A stretch of 64,000 nt of DNA from DATGKG01 sp963783145 (GTDB taxonomy: Bacteria > Desulfobacterota > Binatia > Binatales > Binataceae), in contig CAWAMM010000001.1 in the NCBI GenBank assembly GCA_963783145.1, positions 62,001 through 126,000 of the forward strand. Direction: 5' to 3'. Positions within the stretch are counted from its first letter, which is position 1. Each line of letters opens with the position of its first letter. A program made the position numbers and the translations under genes. The notes under the pieces were generated by a model. It was given only the letters and a program-made list of their open reading frames with translations, had not been told where the DNA came from and did not search any database. Positions 43,462-51,899 of the stretch are shown piece by piece.

Positions 43462-44591
43462 TTATGTCTGCTGTTTGGTTCGATATTCGTCCAGAGATTT
43501 GAGCAGAGTAACTAAGTCAGCCGGAATTTCTTCGGGTCTGAACGCAGATATAATTCGATGATCTGTGAGGGACATGGCAAACCTGTCCTGCAGATACTTT
43601 CTGACTGCTGCTAACGTGTTTTTGCCGTGAACTATCTTCATGCGCTCTTCGAGAACATTCCAGTTTCGCTCAAATTGCCCGCTCGTTTCGGCAGCAAGCG
43701 TGGCTTCGTTCTTCCCCGTGTGGCGAAGAAATTCTCTGCGCTTGGCGATCTATTGGCCGAGACACGTATTGCGCTCTGGATCTGTTAGACGTCTTAGAAC
43801 CAGATCAATTGGTTCGACGGGGGGGAGCGGCTCGTCCGATCTTTTTTGTTTGTCGGCAACGGCATTTCCAATCGCGCGCTGTAGTACCTGGGGCACAAGC
43901 AGGTAGTTTTCTAACTCTTTGCGGGAATGGATGTGCGCGAGAACTAAATGTTTCCGAAGTTCTTCCAGAGTTGCCGAAATCTGTTCATCGCAGAAGTAGT
44001 CGCGATCATAGACTGCGCCAAGCAGCAACACAGAACCCAATGTCTTTTCCAAGCCCCAACCAGTTGCCACAACGCGTTCCCATGACGAAAACCCCTCAGA
44101 TTTTACAGGCGTTAAATCGCTTCCTGACGCCAGTTCCTCTAATCCGATCTGTTTCGCGAACCGGCGGAGAACTTTGAAGTCTTCTTCGTCTTCGACGAAG
44201 AGAATTCGGCGGTTGCGCGCAAGACGCGTTAACGTCACATTTTGAATCGATCCGACCTTTTCGAGAACGTTCTGGATACCGGCCACGTCGCGCAGCCTCT
44301 GCGCGCTTCGCTTGGTTTTGTCGATGAGAACGATCTCCGAGGGGTCGGCGTCTCCGATAATTTCCGTAGAATGAGTTGCCAACAATACGTCCGGGCCAAT
44401 ATCTCTCAAGATGCTCAGCAGCTGTCGCTGCACGTCCGGATGCAAATACACCTCGGGTTCATCGACCACAAATAGGGACTGTTCTTGAGCCCGAGCAATA
44501 TGTGTGAGCAACTGGCACCAGATCTGAAAACCGAAGCCAGCCCAGAAGAGCTCGCGCGTGATTCGATTCTCTAAGCAGAACATGGAGAGAC
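43462..44591 (-). pseudogene. OLD-family ATP-dependent nuclease, 3' part (split by IS, internal amber)
   Basis: The piece carries the ABC Walker B region SLFVVDEPEVYLHPDVQRQLL, the H-loop LLATHSTEII, and the TOPRIM nuclease domain with the Glu motif ILFVEDEEDF, the DxD motif VYDRDYF, and the KELENYLL segment usual in OLD proteins. An amber codon (TAG 43750-43752) follows NTCLGQ. The same frame then continues for 95 more coherent codons (IAKRREFLRHTGKNEA to a TAA at 43462). Joined to the 45967-46630 part the gene would encode about 594 residues. GC content is lower than that of surrounding core genes. Confidence 0.85.
44583..44591. repeat. Target-site duplication, left copy
   Basis: TGGAGAGAC is present at 44583-44591 and again at 45967-45975, directly flanking the insertion sequence. 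Nine-base duplications are usual for IS256-family elements. Confidence 0.85.
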
Positions 44592-45966
44592 GGTAGTGTC
44601 GCGAAGTTGGTAGAAAAGTGAAAAAGGCGTCAAGATCCGGCGAGTTGAGCCACAACTCGCGCCCGCTGGGAGGCGGGTGCCGGAGGATGACGCCATGGAA
44701 AGCGATAGCAGTAGTGAGTGGCAAGGGAAAGGCGCGCTCGAGGAGCTGCTGCGGGAGCGGATCCGCACCACCATCGAGGGCATCATCGAGGAGGAATTGG
44801 TGGCCGCGCTGGGAGCGGCACGATCGGAGCGATGCGGTCCGGTTCGAGGCGGGTATCGGCATGGTAAGCGCGAGCGAACGCTAACCACCAGTCTTGGACC
44901 CACCACCATCGCCATGCCGCGAGCACGTCTTGAGGGTGAAGCTGGTCGGCGCCGCGAGTGGCGCAGTGCCATCATCCCGCGCTATCAGCGGCGCACCGAG
45001 CGAGTCGATGAGGCGATCCTCGGAGTGTACCTCAGTGGCACCAACACGCGGCGCCTGCGCGGTGCATTGGCCCCGTTGTTACGCGGTGCGCCGTTGTCAA
45101 AGGATGCGGTATCGCGGCTGGTCGGGCGCTTGCGCGAGGACTTCGCGGCATGGGCACAACGCGATCTCGGCGAGCTGAAGATCCGTTATCTGTTTCTCGA
45201 CGGCTGGTATCCACGGATGCGGATCGGGAAAAAGCGCGTGCGCGTGCCGGTGCTGGTCACGCTGGGGGTTTGCGCCGATGGCCGCCGGGTGGTGCTGGAC
45301 TTGCGCCTGGCAGGGGTCGAGAGCGCGGCCGCCTGGCTCGATGCAGTGCGCTCGCTGAGCGCGCGCAATCTCGGTGCTCCGGTGCTGGCGGTAGTCGATG
45401 GCAATCCGGGACTGACCGCGGCGCTTAAAGTGCAATGGCCGCAGATCGCGATCCAACGTTGTACTAACCATAAGCTGTGGAACCTGCTCGCCAAGGCCCC
45501 GGCCCACCTGCGCGAGGAACTCGCAGAGGACTATCGGCGCATGATCTATGCCGAGAGTCGCGAGGCCGTCGAGCATGCGCGGGTTGGTTTTGCCCGCAAG
45601 TGGAAGCTGCGTTGCAAGACCGTCAGCGCCAGTTTCGAGGAAGCCGGCGACCAACTCTTCACCTTTACCGCTTTTCCGCTTTCGCAATGGAAGGCGCTGC
45701 GCACCACCAACGCGCTGGAGCGAATCAACGAGGAATTTCGGCGGCGGACCAAGACCCAGGCCTCGCTCCCCAGTGAGGAGGCGGTACTGCTCCTGCTGTT
45801 CGGTCTCCTGCGCAGCGGGCAGGTTACTCTGCGCCGCTTGGTCGGCTGGCACGACCTAGCCACCATCAGCGAACAACCGGAGGCTGCATAGTAACCACCT
45901 GATCAACTGCTCAACTCGCCGCGTTGATAATGCTTAAATGCTTTTCCACCACTTGACCGACACACC
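44592..45966 (+). mobile_element. IS256-family insertion sequence (1375 bp)
   Basis: The element is bounded by 9-base target duplications (44583-44591, 45967-45975). The terminal inverted repeats are imperfect: left GGTAGTGTCGCG then AAGTTGGTAGAAAAG; right (read inward) GGTGTGTCGGTC then AAGTGGTGGAAAAG. Secondary inverted copies of CGGCGAGTTGAGC lie near 44637 and 45922. It encodes one transposase. Removing element plus one duplication restores the OLD nuclease frame exactly (RRLS-MFCLEN), so this is a precise recent insertion. Confidence 0.9.
44695..45891 (+). CDS. IS256-family (mutator-type) transposase
   Basis: The 398-residue transposase has the family N-terminal helical part with LEELLRERIRTTIEGIIEEELVAALG, the CGPVRGGYRHGKRERTL loop, and a DDE core: Asp in YLFLDGWYPRMRI, Asp in LAVVDGNPGLTAAL, and Glu near SLPSEEAVLLLL. 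The NALERINEEFRRRTK segment is the family C-terminal signature. GGAGG lies 8 bases before ATG 44695. The frame is uninterrupted, so the element may still be active. Confidence 0.93.
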   Translation: MESDSSSEWQGKGALEELLRERIRTTIEGIIEEELVAALGAARSERCGPVRGGYRHGKRERTLTTSLGPTTIAMPRARLEGEAGRRREWRSAIIPRYQRRTERVDEAILGVYLSGTNTRRLRGALAPLLRGAPLSKDAVSRLVGRLREDFAAWAQRDLGELKIRYLFLDGWYPRMRIGKKRVRVPVLVTLGVCADGRRVVLDLRLAGVESAAAWLDAVRSLSARNLGAPVLAVVDGNPGLTAALKVQWPQIAIQRCTNHKLWNLLAKAPAHLREELAEDYRRMIYAESREAVEHARVGFARKWKLRCKTVSASFEEAGDQLFTFTAFPLSQWKALRTTNALERINEEFRRRTKTQASLPSEEAVLLLLFGLLRSGQVTLRRLVGWHDLATISEQPEAA

Positions 45967-46630
45967 TGGAGAGACGGCGAGACATCAAGTCGGCCTCGGG
46001 CCTTTGAATGTCCATTTTGGCCCAAGTCTCACGAACGAATCGAGAAAAGTCGTCAAACCCATCGGGAAAATGGTACCAGTAGTTTCTAAAATGCCGCGAA
46101 GCGCGATGCGTACCTAAATCGGCCCGAACGGTTTTCTCTTCGAGTATCCTCTCCTCGTGTTCGACCGGGCCAAGTACGGGCACTAACGAGACTGTCACCG
46201 GGAACGCTGTACGGAACGAACTTGTATTCAGAACCGCCCTGCCGCGCGAATCAAAAAGCAGAAAACAGCCTCCACGCTGCGGAAAGTAAAGCGTCAGCGA
46301 ATTCCGGTTAGACAGATGAAAATCGATACGACTATCTTCGTCTGAGTATTCGTTGTGGACATTCTCCAACGAGATCGGGACATCCTCCGACGAAACAACA
46401 TGCCCCCGGCGCTCTCCCATTGGCCCCGGAACAAACTCTGGATTTCGCGCCCGAGCTCTGCGAAGACCGATATCAAGCAAACGGAATGCCCCGATGATTG
46501 TGGACTTACCGCAGTTGTTGGGCCCCACAAGAATGTTTGTAGACTGGAGTTTGAGCGAGAATCTGCTGAACGCCTTGTAGTTGTGAAACTCAATCGACGT
46601 GAAGCTGACCCGATCCGCTGATCGCTGCAT
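45967..46630 (-). pseudogene. OLD-family ATP-dependent nuclease, 5' part (split by IS)
   Basis: This is the amino-terminal ATPase portion. ATG 46630 has GAGAGGGG upstream. The sequence opens VSFTSIEFHNYKAFSRFSL and has the Walker A motif GPNNCGKST (residues 36-44), typical of ABC/SMC-like ATPases in OLD nucleases. The real coding ends at the 9-base duplication (45967-45975) after MSRRLS; the frame runs on to a stop at 45911 inside the IS end. OLD proteins act in anti-phage defence, alone or with partners; no partner helicase (GajB-like) is adjacent. Confidence 0.85.
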
Positions 46631-46708
46631 CAAAGCCCCTCTCTTGACTCGGTAAACGGCAAGTCTACACGCAATGGCTGGCGTTCTGAACATTCATCTC
46701 CGTCGCCC

Positions 46709-46800
46709 CGGCAACACCGGCAATCGCGAGGCGGTCCCGGTCCTCTCACGCACAATGGAACATGAACCCGAGCCGCTAATCCGATCGCACGCGGCCTGGG
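46709..46800 (+). repeat. Direct repeat, right copy (queG 3' region)
   Basis: These 92 bases are the second copy of the queG 3' segment at 43216-43307, offset by 3493 bases. Together the pair brackets the OLD gene and its insertion sequence. The sequence upstream of 46709 is not queG, so only the gene end was duplicated. Confidence 0.85.
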
Positions 46801-46913
46801 CGCTCGGAGTGTTGGGCGGCCCCATTGCGAGGCGCACCCTTGAACTAGGGCGTCGACGCGAGGCCGATTCCGACATCACGTCGGAAATAGCACTCGCTCT
46901 CGAAATGCTTTAG
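46709..46913 (+). pseudogene. Detached 3' end of queG (HEAT-like C-terminus)
   Basis: The fragment encodes the last 67 residues of a QueG C-terminus (NTGNREAVPVLSRTMEHEP, then ALEML at the end) in a version that differs from the one now fused to queG (ALNAI). A frame from 46674 could give a 79-residue protein, but no ribosome-binding site was seen. It is most simply the displaced native 3' end of queG left on the far side of the island. Confidence 0.75.
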
Positions 46914-47347
46914 TGGGGGCGCGCCTCCGACCGAGCCATGGTCGATTCATTTTGAGGCGAAACTTTAACGAAGTACACCTTATTTAGAGGATTATTTGGG
47001 TTCGTTTGGTAATTTACGTTGAACGCTCGCGGGTTCGTCGTGACTTTTTTTTATGCCTTCCGCGAGGCATTCGTTAGATCCAACGTGGGGACCAATCCTG
47101 GAGCTTGCTTTTCCTGAAAAGCCTTATCTTCGCTCATGAAAGTGGCTTTGTTTTCGCCGAATACGCAAAGGTTGAGTGGGTTTGTTTTTGCACCTTTGAG
47201 GGCGCGCGCCTTGAAAACCCTCCGCGCTGCGTGGTGGGTTTGTTTCTGCATTTCGAGGTAGATTTGCATTCGCAGTGGAGTGACCTTCCAATCCCCGAAT
47301 TATAGCAGATCCGGAAATGTCACCCAGGATTTTTGCAATCGCCGAAG
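46914..47347. other. 434-bp intergenic stretch with low GC and repeated words
   Basis: This stretch is AT-richer than its neighbours. On the minus strand, 47051-47269 holds an open frame of 72 codons (MQIYLEMQKQTHHAARRVF and on) without any family likeness. Three degenerate copies of the word AAACAAAcCCAC occur in it, at about 47239, 47179 and 47145. I regard it as a possible repeat relic and not as a safe gene. Confidence 0.35.
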
Positions 47348-48097
47348 ATGGATTACGACAAAGGGAACATTCCGGCCTCATATGATGCCGGCCGTGGGTA
47401 TTCGCCGGAGATGCTCGCGGTGTGGCTGGAGAGAATTTCCAAGTGAGCGCCGCGCGGCGCAGTCTCCAGAATCCTCGATCTCGGATGCGGTACCGGGCGC
47501 TACTCAGGAGCGCTGACAAACCGTTTCGATGCGCAGGTAATCGCCATCGATCGCTCCGCAAAGATGCTGGCCGAAGCGCGCAAGAAATCCGCACCTGGTG
47601 TCCGGTACGTTCGCGGGTCAGGCGAAGCGATTCCGTTGCGCGACGCATCTATCGACATGGTTTTCATGTCGATGGTCTTCCATCACTTCGAAGACCAGCC
47701 GCGCGCAGCCAGCGAATGCCGCCGGGTACTGCGCGAGGGCGGCACTGTCTGCCTCCGCGCCGCCACCGTCGATCGCATCGCGACCTACCCCTATGTGCCG
47801 TACTTCGCGAGGAGCCGTGCCATCCTCGAAGCCACGCTGCAAACGGAGGCGCGCATCGAGGCAATCTTCCACGACGCGGGCTTCGAACTCGCGCGCCAGG
47901 AGCTGGTCCGCATCCAAGTCGCGGCCAACTGGCGCAGCTATGCGGACAAGATCGCGGCGGGCGCCGATTCGATTCTCGCGCAACTGTCCGAATCCGAATT
48001 CCTCGAAGGGATGCGGCTCCTTAATCAGCACGCCGCGACCGCCGATGCGGCGCCTGTGGTCGAGGTAGTCGATCTTTTCGCGTTTCGTAAGTCCTGA
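47348..48097 (+). pseudogene. SAM-dependent methyltransferase with in-frame TGA
   Basis: From ATG 47348 the frame reads MDYDKGNIPASYDAGRGYS then ISK, a TGA at 47444-47446, and continues in the same frame APRGAVSRILDLGCGTGRYS (SAM motif I), AQVIAIDRSAKMLAEA (motif II), DMVFMSMVFHHFEDQ (motif III region) and YFARSRAILE, to a stop at 48095. Class I methyltransferases have no break there. A CGA to TGA change would explain it. Without readthrough the first downstream ATG (47564) would lack motif I, so the protein is likely inactive. Confidence 0.8.
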
Positions 48098-48162
48098 TCA
48101 GCGGCAACTTGTGCGCGACGCGGACTTGTCAAAGGCGCGTCATATAATGAACACTGATTCCG

Positions 48163-48996
48163 ATGCCAGATATTGCCGACATCCGCCGCGATTTTGCCAT
48201 GCTTGCCGCCCGCGAGCCGATTCCGCTCGCGCGCGGAGCGTTGCTCATCGCACAAGAAGAATATCCCGCGCTCGATCTCGACCTGTACATGGACAAGATC
48301 GCGGCGCTGGCGCGCGAGGCCGAGCTGGTGGTGAAGGTGGGCAATGACACCATCGAGAAGATTCAGCTCCTGTCGCATTTTCTGTTCGAGCAGAAGGGCT
48401 TCGAGGGTAATCGCGAGGAATACGCCGACCCGCGCAATTCGTTTTTGAATCAGGTTATCGATCGGCGCCGCGGCATCCCCATCACGCTTTCGCTGATCTA
48501 TCTCGAAGTCGGGAGGCGGCTCGGCCTGAACCTTTTTGGGGTCGGCTTCCCGACCCATTTCCTGGTCAAGGCGGTCGACGAACGCGGCGAGCTCATCATC
48601 GATCCTTTTTATGACGGCGCGATCCTGACCCTCGAAGAAATTCGCGCGCGCCTCACTCAGGTTTACGGCCAGCCGGTGGAAGTATCCCCGGCGCATCTGA
48701 AGCCGGTCGGCGCCCGGCACATCCTGGTGCGGATGCTGCGCAATCTGAAGGCGGTCTACCTAAAAGGCGGCGATTCGACGCGCGCGTTGTCGGCGCTCGA
48801 CCGCATCCTGCTGCTCGATCCGCGCTCGCTTGAGGAGCTGATGGAACGCGGCGCACTGTACGAGAGCCTCGAATGTTTCAAGGCCGCGCTCGACGACTTC
48901 CAAAGTTTTCTCTCGCAGGCGCCCGAGCATACCGCTTCGGAAACCGCGCGCGAGGCCGTGCTGCGGCTTTCGCGCCAAGTCGATCGTATCAACTAA
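48163..48996 (+). CDS. SirB1-family transglutaminase-like protein with TPR tail
   Basis: The 277-residue protein has the SirB1 core: LARGALLIAQEEYPALDLDLYMDKI, the DPRNSFLNQVIDRRRGIPITLSLIYLEVGRRLGLNLFGVGFPTHFLVK block (about 88-135), and IDPFYDGAIL. The C-terminal 90 residues form TPR-like helices (LVRMLRNLKAVYLKGGDSTRALSALDRILLLDPRSLEELMERGALYESL). The fold resembles transglutaminases, but no role is proven in most bacteria. Confidence 0.9.
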   Translation: MPDIADIRRDFAMLAAREPIPLARGALLIAQEEYPALDLDLYMDKIAALAREAELVVKVGNDTIEKIQLLSHFLFEQKGFEGNREEYADPRNSFLNQVIDRRRGIPITLSLIYLEVGRRLGLNLFGVGFPTHFLVKAVDERGELIIDPFYDGAILTLEEIRARLTQVYGQPVEVSPAHLKPVGARHILVRMLRNLKAVYLKGGDSTRALSALDRILLLDPRSLEELMERGALYESLECFKAALDDFQSFLSQAPEHTASETAREAVLRLSRQVDRIN

Positions 48997-49024
48997 TTCG
49001 CGCATCAACTGATTCAGACTGAAA

Positions 49025-50449
49025 GTGGCGGAAGCTCCTCATAAAGCCGACTTCTTCGAGGCGAGCCGCGCAGGAGTCGCCGACCTGGAGCTGCGCCGCA
49101 AGCTGGAAAATGCCAGCGGACGGCACCTCGAGCACGTCGCCGAGATGCGCGCCGAGTTCCCCCCGTTTGAGGCCGAGCGCGACGAGGCGCGCCGGATCAA
49201 GGAAGACGCTATCGAGCACCTCGACCAGTATCTCATCGCGCTCAAGGACAAGCTGGAATCCAACGGATGCATCGTGTTCTTCGCCGCCGATGCGGCGCAG
49301 GCCCGCGAGTACATCCTCGAAGTAGCGAAAAAGAACAATGTGAAGCGGGTGGTCAAAGGGAAATCGATGACCACCGAAGAAATCGGGCTCAACAATTCGC
49401 TGATGCGCACTGGGATCGAGGTCACCGAAACCGACCTCGGCGAGTACATCGTGCAGTTGCGCCACGAGCCGCCCTCGCACATCATCACGCCCGCGATTCA
49501 TCTATCGAAGGAAGACATCGGCCAGCTGTTCGCCGACAAGCTGCATACGCCCTACACCGCCGAGCCCGAAGAGCTGACGGCGCAGGCGCGCGAAAAGCTG
49601 CGCGCGATTTTCCTCGCGGCCGAGATGGGTATCACCGGGGTCAACTTCGCGATTGCGGAAACCGGCACGCTGGTGGTGATCGAGAACGAAGGCAACGGAC
49701 GCCTGTCGAGCACGCTTCCGGAAATTTTTGTAGGCGTGATGGGAATCGAGAAAGTGATTCCCAAGCTCGAAGACGTCAGCCACTTCCTCGAGGTTCTCGC
49801 GCGCACCGCAACCGGCCAGAAGCTGACGACTTACACCAACTTCATTAACGGGCCGCGGCGCAAGGCCGAAATCGACGGGCCGCGTGAAGTTCATGTGGTC
49901 ATTCTCGACAACGGACGCAGCGCGATGCTGGCCGATCCTGTCATGCGCGAGGCGCTTTATTGCATCCGATGCGGCGCGTGCCTCAACGTATGTCCGATTT
50001 ACCGGCGCATCGGTGGGCATGCCTACAATTCGACCTATCCGGGGCCGATCGGCTCCATCATCAGCCCGAGCCTCTTCGGCAGCGCGGCCGGCCATCTGCC
50101 GTTCGCCTCCACTCTATGTGGCGCGTGCCGCGATATCTGTCCGGTGCGCATCGATATTCCGCGCATCCTGCTACATCTGCGCTGGAAGGAGACCGAGGGT
50201 CAGAGCAACCTCAAGTGGCCGCGCGCGGCGCAACGCGTGCGAAAAGGCGCGCGCAGATTTGCGAGGCTCGCGCGCTATCCGCGGCTGATTCGCGCGCTCG
50301 GCAAAATCGGTTCGTGGATGGTGCGCCCGTTCTCGCGCGACGGATGGCTGAAGCGGATGCCGCCGCCGTTTAGTGCATGGACTAAAATTCGCGATTTTCC
50401 CCGGCCGCATCCGCATAGCCTTCGCAAACCGCCCGACACCGCGGCATAG
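49025..50449 (+). CDS. lutB: Lactate utilization iron-sulfur protein LutB
   Basis: A 474-residue LutB: N-terminal DUF162/LutB domain (VVKGKSMTTEEIGLNNSLMRTGIEVTETDLGEYIVQL about 110-150, and ITGVNFAIAETGTLVVIENEGNGR about 200-225). It ends with two ferredoxin-type clusters, CIRCGACLNVCPIYRRIGG and CGACRDICPVRIDIP. It forms the electron-carrying core of the LutABC complex oxidising lactate to pyruvate. The start is GTG 49025. It is followed at once by lutC and lutA, an unusual order (B, C, A). Confidence 0.92.
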   Translation: MAEAPHKADFFEASRAGVADLELRRKLENASGRHLEHVAEMRAEFPPFEAERDEARRIKEDAIEHLDQYLIALKDKLESNGCIVFFAADAAQAREYILEVAKKNNVKRVVKGKSMTTEEIGLNNSLMRTGIEVTETDLGEYIVQLRHEPPSHIITPAIHLSKEDIGQLFADKLHTPYTAEPEELTAQAREKLRAIFLAAEMGITGVNFAIAETGTLVVIENEGNGRLSSTLPEIFVGVMGIEKVIPKLEDVSHFLEVLARTATGQKLTTYTNFINGPRRKAEIDGPREVHVVILDNGRSAMLADPVMREALYCIRCGACLNVCPIYRRIGGHAYNSTYPGPIGSIISPSLFGSAAGHLPFASTLCGACRDICPVRIDIPRILLHLRWKETEGQSNLKWPRAAQRVRKGARRFARLARYPRLIRALGKIGSWMVRPFSRDGWLKRMPPPFSAWTKIRDFPRPHPHSLRKPPDTAA

Positions 50450-50456
50450 CTGATCT

Positions 50457-51155
50457 GTGGCGGAGTTTTACAAACTGCTCGCGCGCGTGAAGGGCGCACT
50501 GGAAAAACCGCAGGCGCCCGCTGCGCATGAGAATCATGCTGTGCCCTCGGCAGTGCCGGTCGCCTCGGTCGCGCAACGCGCCGAACTGGTATCGACGTTC
50601 GCGCGCGAATTGCAGGCCGTCAGCGGACGCTTCCTCGGCAGCCTCAGCGCGGAGCAGGCCGCCGCGAGCGTGGCGGCTCTCGCGCGCGACAACGCAGCCA
50701 AGAGCGCCGCGATTGGCGAGGGCGTCGTCACGAAGATGTCGCTATTCAGCGCGGCGCTCGAAGCTAGCGGATGCACGCTGATGAAGCCGCGCGGCATCGA
50801 CAAGGGCCACGAAGCCGATCGCGCCGCGATGATCGAGCAGTTCGCCAACACCGATATCGGCGTGGCGGAGGCGCACTTCGCGATTGCCTCGACCGGCACC
50901 TTCGCGGTGATGACCGCGGAGGCGCGTCCGAGTTCGCTGACACTGCTGCCGCCGATCAGCGTCATCATCGTGAATATCGATCGCGTGGTGCCCAATCTGG
51001 CGGCTGCGATCGCAGGCTTCGGCGTCGACGCGATCTCAACCAATCGCGTGTCGTTCATCACCGGGCCGAGCCGCACCGCCGACATCGAGAAGCGCATCGT
51101 GATGGGTGTGCACGGTCCCAAAATCCTTTACGGCGCGATAATCTGGCCGGACTGA
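50457..51155 (+). CDS. lutC: Lactate utilization protein LutC
   Basis: The 232-residue LutC/YkgG-like protein carries the LUD domain with ANTDIGVAEAHFAIASTGTFAVMTAEARPSSLTLLPPISVIIVNIDRVVPNL (about 135-190), then ITGPSRTADIEKRIVMGVHGP, the usual C-terminal signature. The N-terminal helix region (to about 100) is Ala-rich. It starts GTG 50457, 7 bases after lutB stops, and its stop overlaps the lutA start by one base, so the three genes are one operon. Confidence 0.92.
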   Translation: MAEFYKLLARVKGALEKPQAPAAHENHAVPSAVPVASVAQRAELVSTFARELQAVSGRFLGSLSAEQAAASVAALARDNAAKSAAIGEGVVTKMSLFSAALEASGCTLMKPRGIDKGHEADRAAMIEQFANTDIGVAEAHFAIASTGTFAVMTAEARPSSLTLLPPISVIIVNIDRVVPNLAAAIAGFGVDAISTNRVSFITGPSRTADIEKRIVMGVHGPKILYGAIIWPD

Positions 51156-51877
51156 TGAATGAAGTAGTGCTGTTTCCGACCTGCCTCGCAGAGGAATTTT
51201 TTCCCGAGGCGCGCGATGCCGCAACCGCTGTGATCGAACGGCTGCGGGTGAAAGTGCGCGCGATGCCGAACGCGTTCTGTTGCGGGCAGGCGGCCTTCAA
51301 CGAAGGCTTCCGGACGGAAGCGAAAAAACTCGCGCGCCGTTTCCTCGAAGCATGCGAACCCGGCACGCCGATCGTCATCCCGTCGGGCTCGTGCACCAGC
51401 ATGGTCAAAATTTTCTATCGCGACTTGCTCGCCGACGATCCCGAACTCCTCGCCAAGGCCGACGCGATTCGCCCGTGGGTGTTCGAGTTCTCGCAATTCC
51501 TGGTCGACGTGCTGAAAGTCAAATACCTCGGCGCGCGATTCGAGCGCACCGTCACTTACCATCCGTCGTGCCACCTGATGCGCGAGCTCGGGGTGCGCGA
51601 GCAGCCGCGCGCGCTGCTCTCCGCGGTGAATGGAATCCGCATCGTCGAGTTGCGCGATCGCGAGGAGTGTTGCGGCTTCGGCGGATTGTTTTCGGTCAAG
51701 TTCCCGCACATTTCGGGCGCGATGCTGGAGGACAAGATGACCCGCATCCGCGAGAGCGGCGCCGAGGTGATCGTCTCCAACGACGGCGGATGTTTGATGC
51801 AGATTGGCGGCGGGCTCCATCGCGCGGGGGACAAGATCGAGACTCGTCACCTCGCGGAGATCCTCGCCGCGCGATAA
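51155..51877 (+). CDS. lutA: Lactate utilization protein LutA (CCG-motif protein)
   Basis: The 240-residue LutA has two cysteine-rich CCG domains: NAFCCGQAAFNEGF and ECCGFGGLFSVK, plus YHPSCHLMRELG and GGCLMQIGGGL. These ligate a special Fe-S cluster used in electron transfer (as in heterodisulfide reductase HdrB and glycolate oxidase GlcF). ATG 51155 overlaps the lutC stop. It ends the lut operon; the next gene starts 22 bases later and could be co-transcribed. Confidence 0.92.
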   Translation: MNEVVLFPTCLAEEFFPEARDAATAVIERLRVKVRAMPNAFCCGQAAFNEGFRTEAKKLARRFLEACEPGTPIVIPSGSCTSMVKIFYRDLLADDPELLAKADAIRPWVFEFSQFLVDVLKVKYLGARFERTVTYHPSCHLMRELGVREQPRALLSAVNGIRIVELRDREECCGFGGLFSVKFPHISGAMLEDKMTRIRESGAEVIVSNDGGCLMQIGGGLHRAGDKIETRHLAEILAAR

Positions 51878-51899
51878 CCCTTACGCAGGGAGGTGAGCA

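Noticed and set aside
44637..45922. CGGCGAGTTGAGC inverted repeats as the ends of the IS
   Set aside because: No target duplication flanks them, while the outer pair at 44592 and 45966 has a 9-base duplication and restores the OLD frame.
43462..46630. Complete Gabija or other two-gene defence system
   Set aside because: No helicase or other partner gene lies next to the OLD gene inside the repeats; only a lone, broken OLD nuclease is seen.
46674..46913. A separate 79-residue protein gene
   Set aside because: It lacks a ribosome-binding site, and its coding sense is just the end of QueG; called as a displaced fragment.
47051..47269. 72-residue minus-strand reading frame as a gene
   Set aside because: No family likeness, no good ribosome-binding site, and repeated words that explain its composition. 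It is kept only as an intergenic remark.
47348..47446. Selenocysteine codon with SECIS in the methyltransferase
   Set aside because: The palindrome has no proper apical loop, the family has no known Sec site, and one transition explains the stop. Listed only as a low-interest finding.
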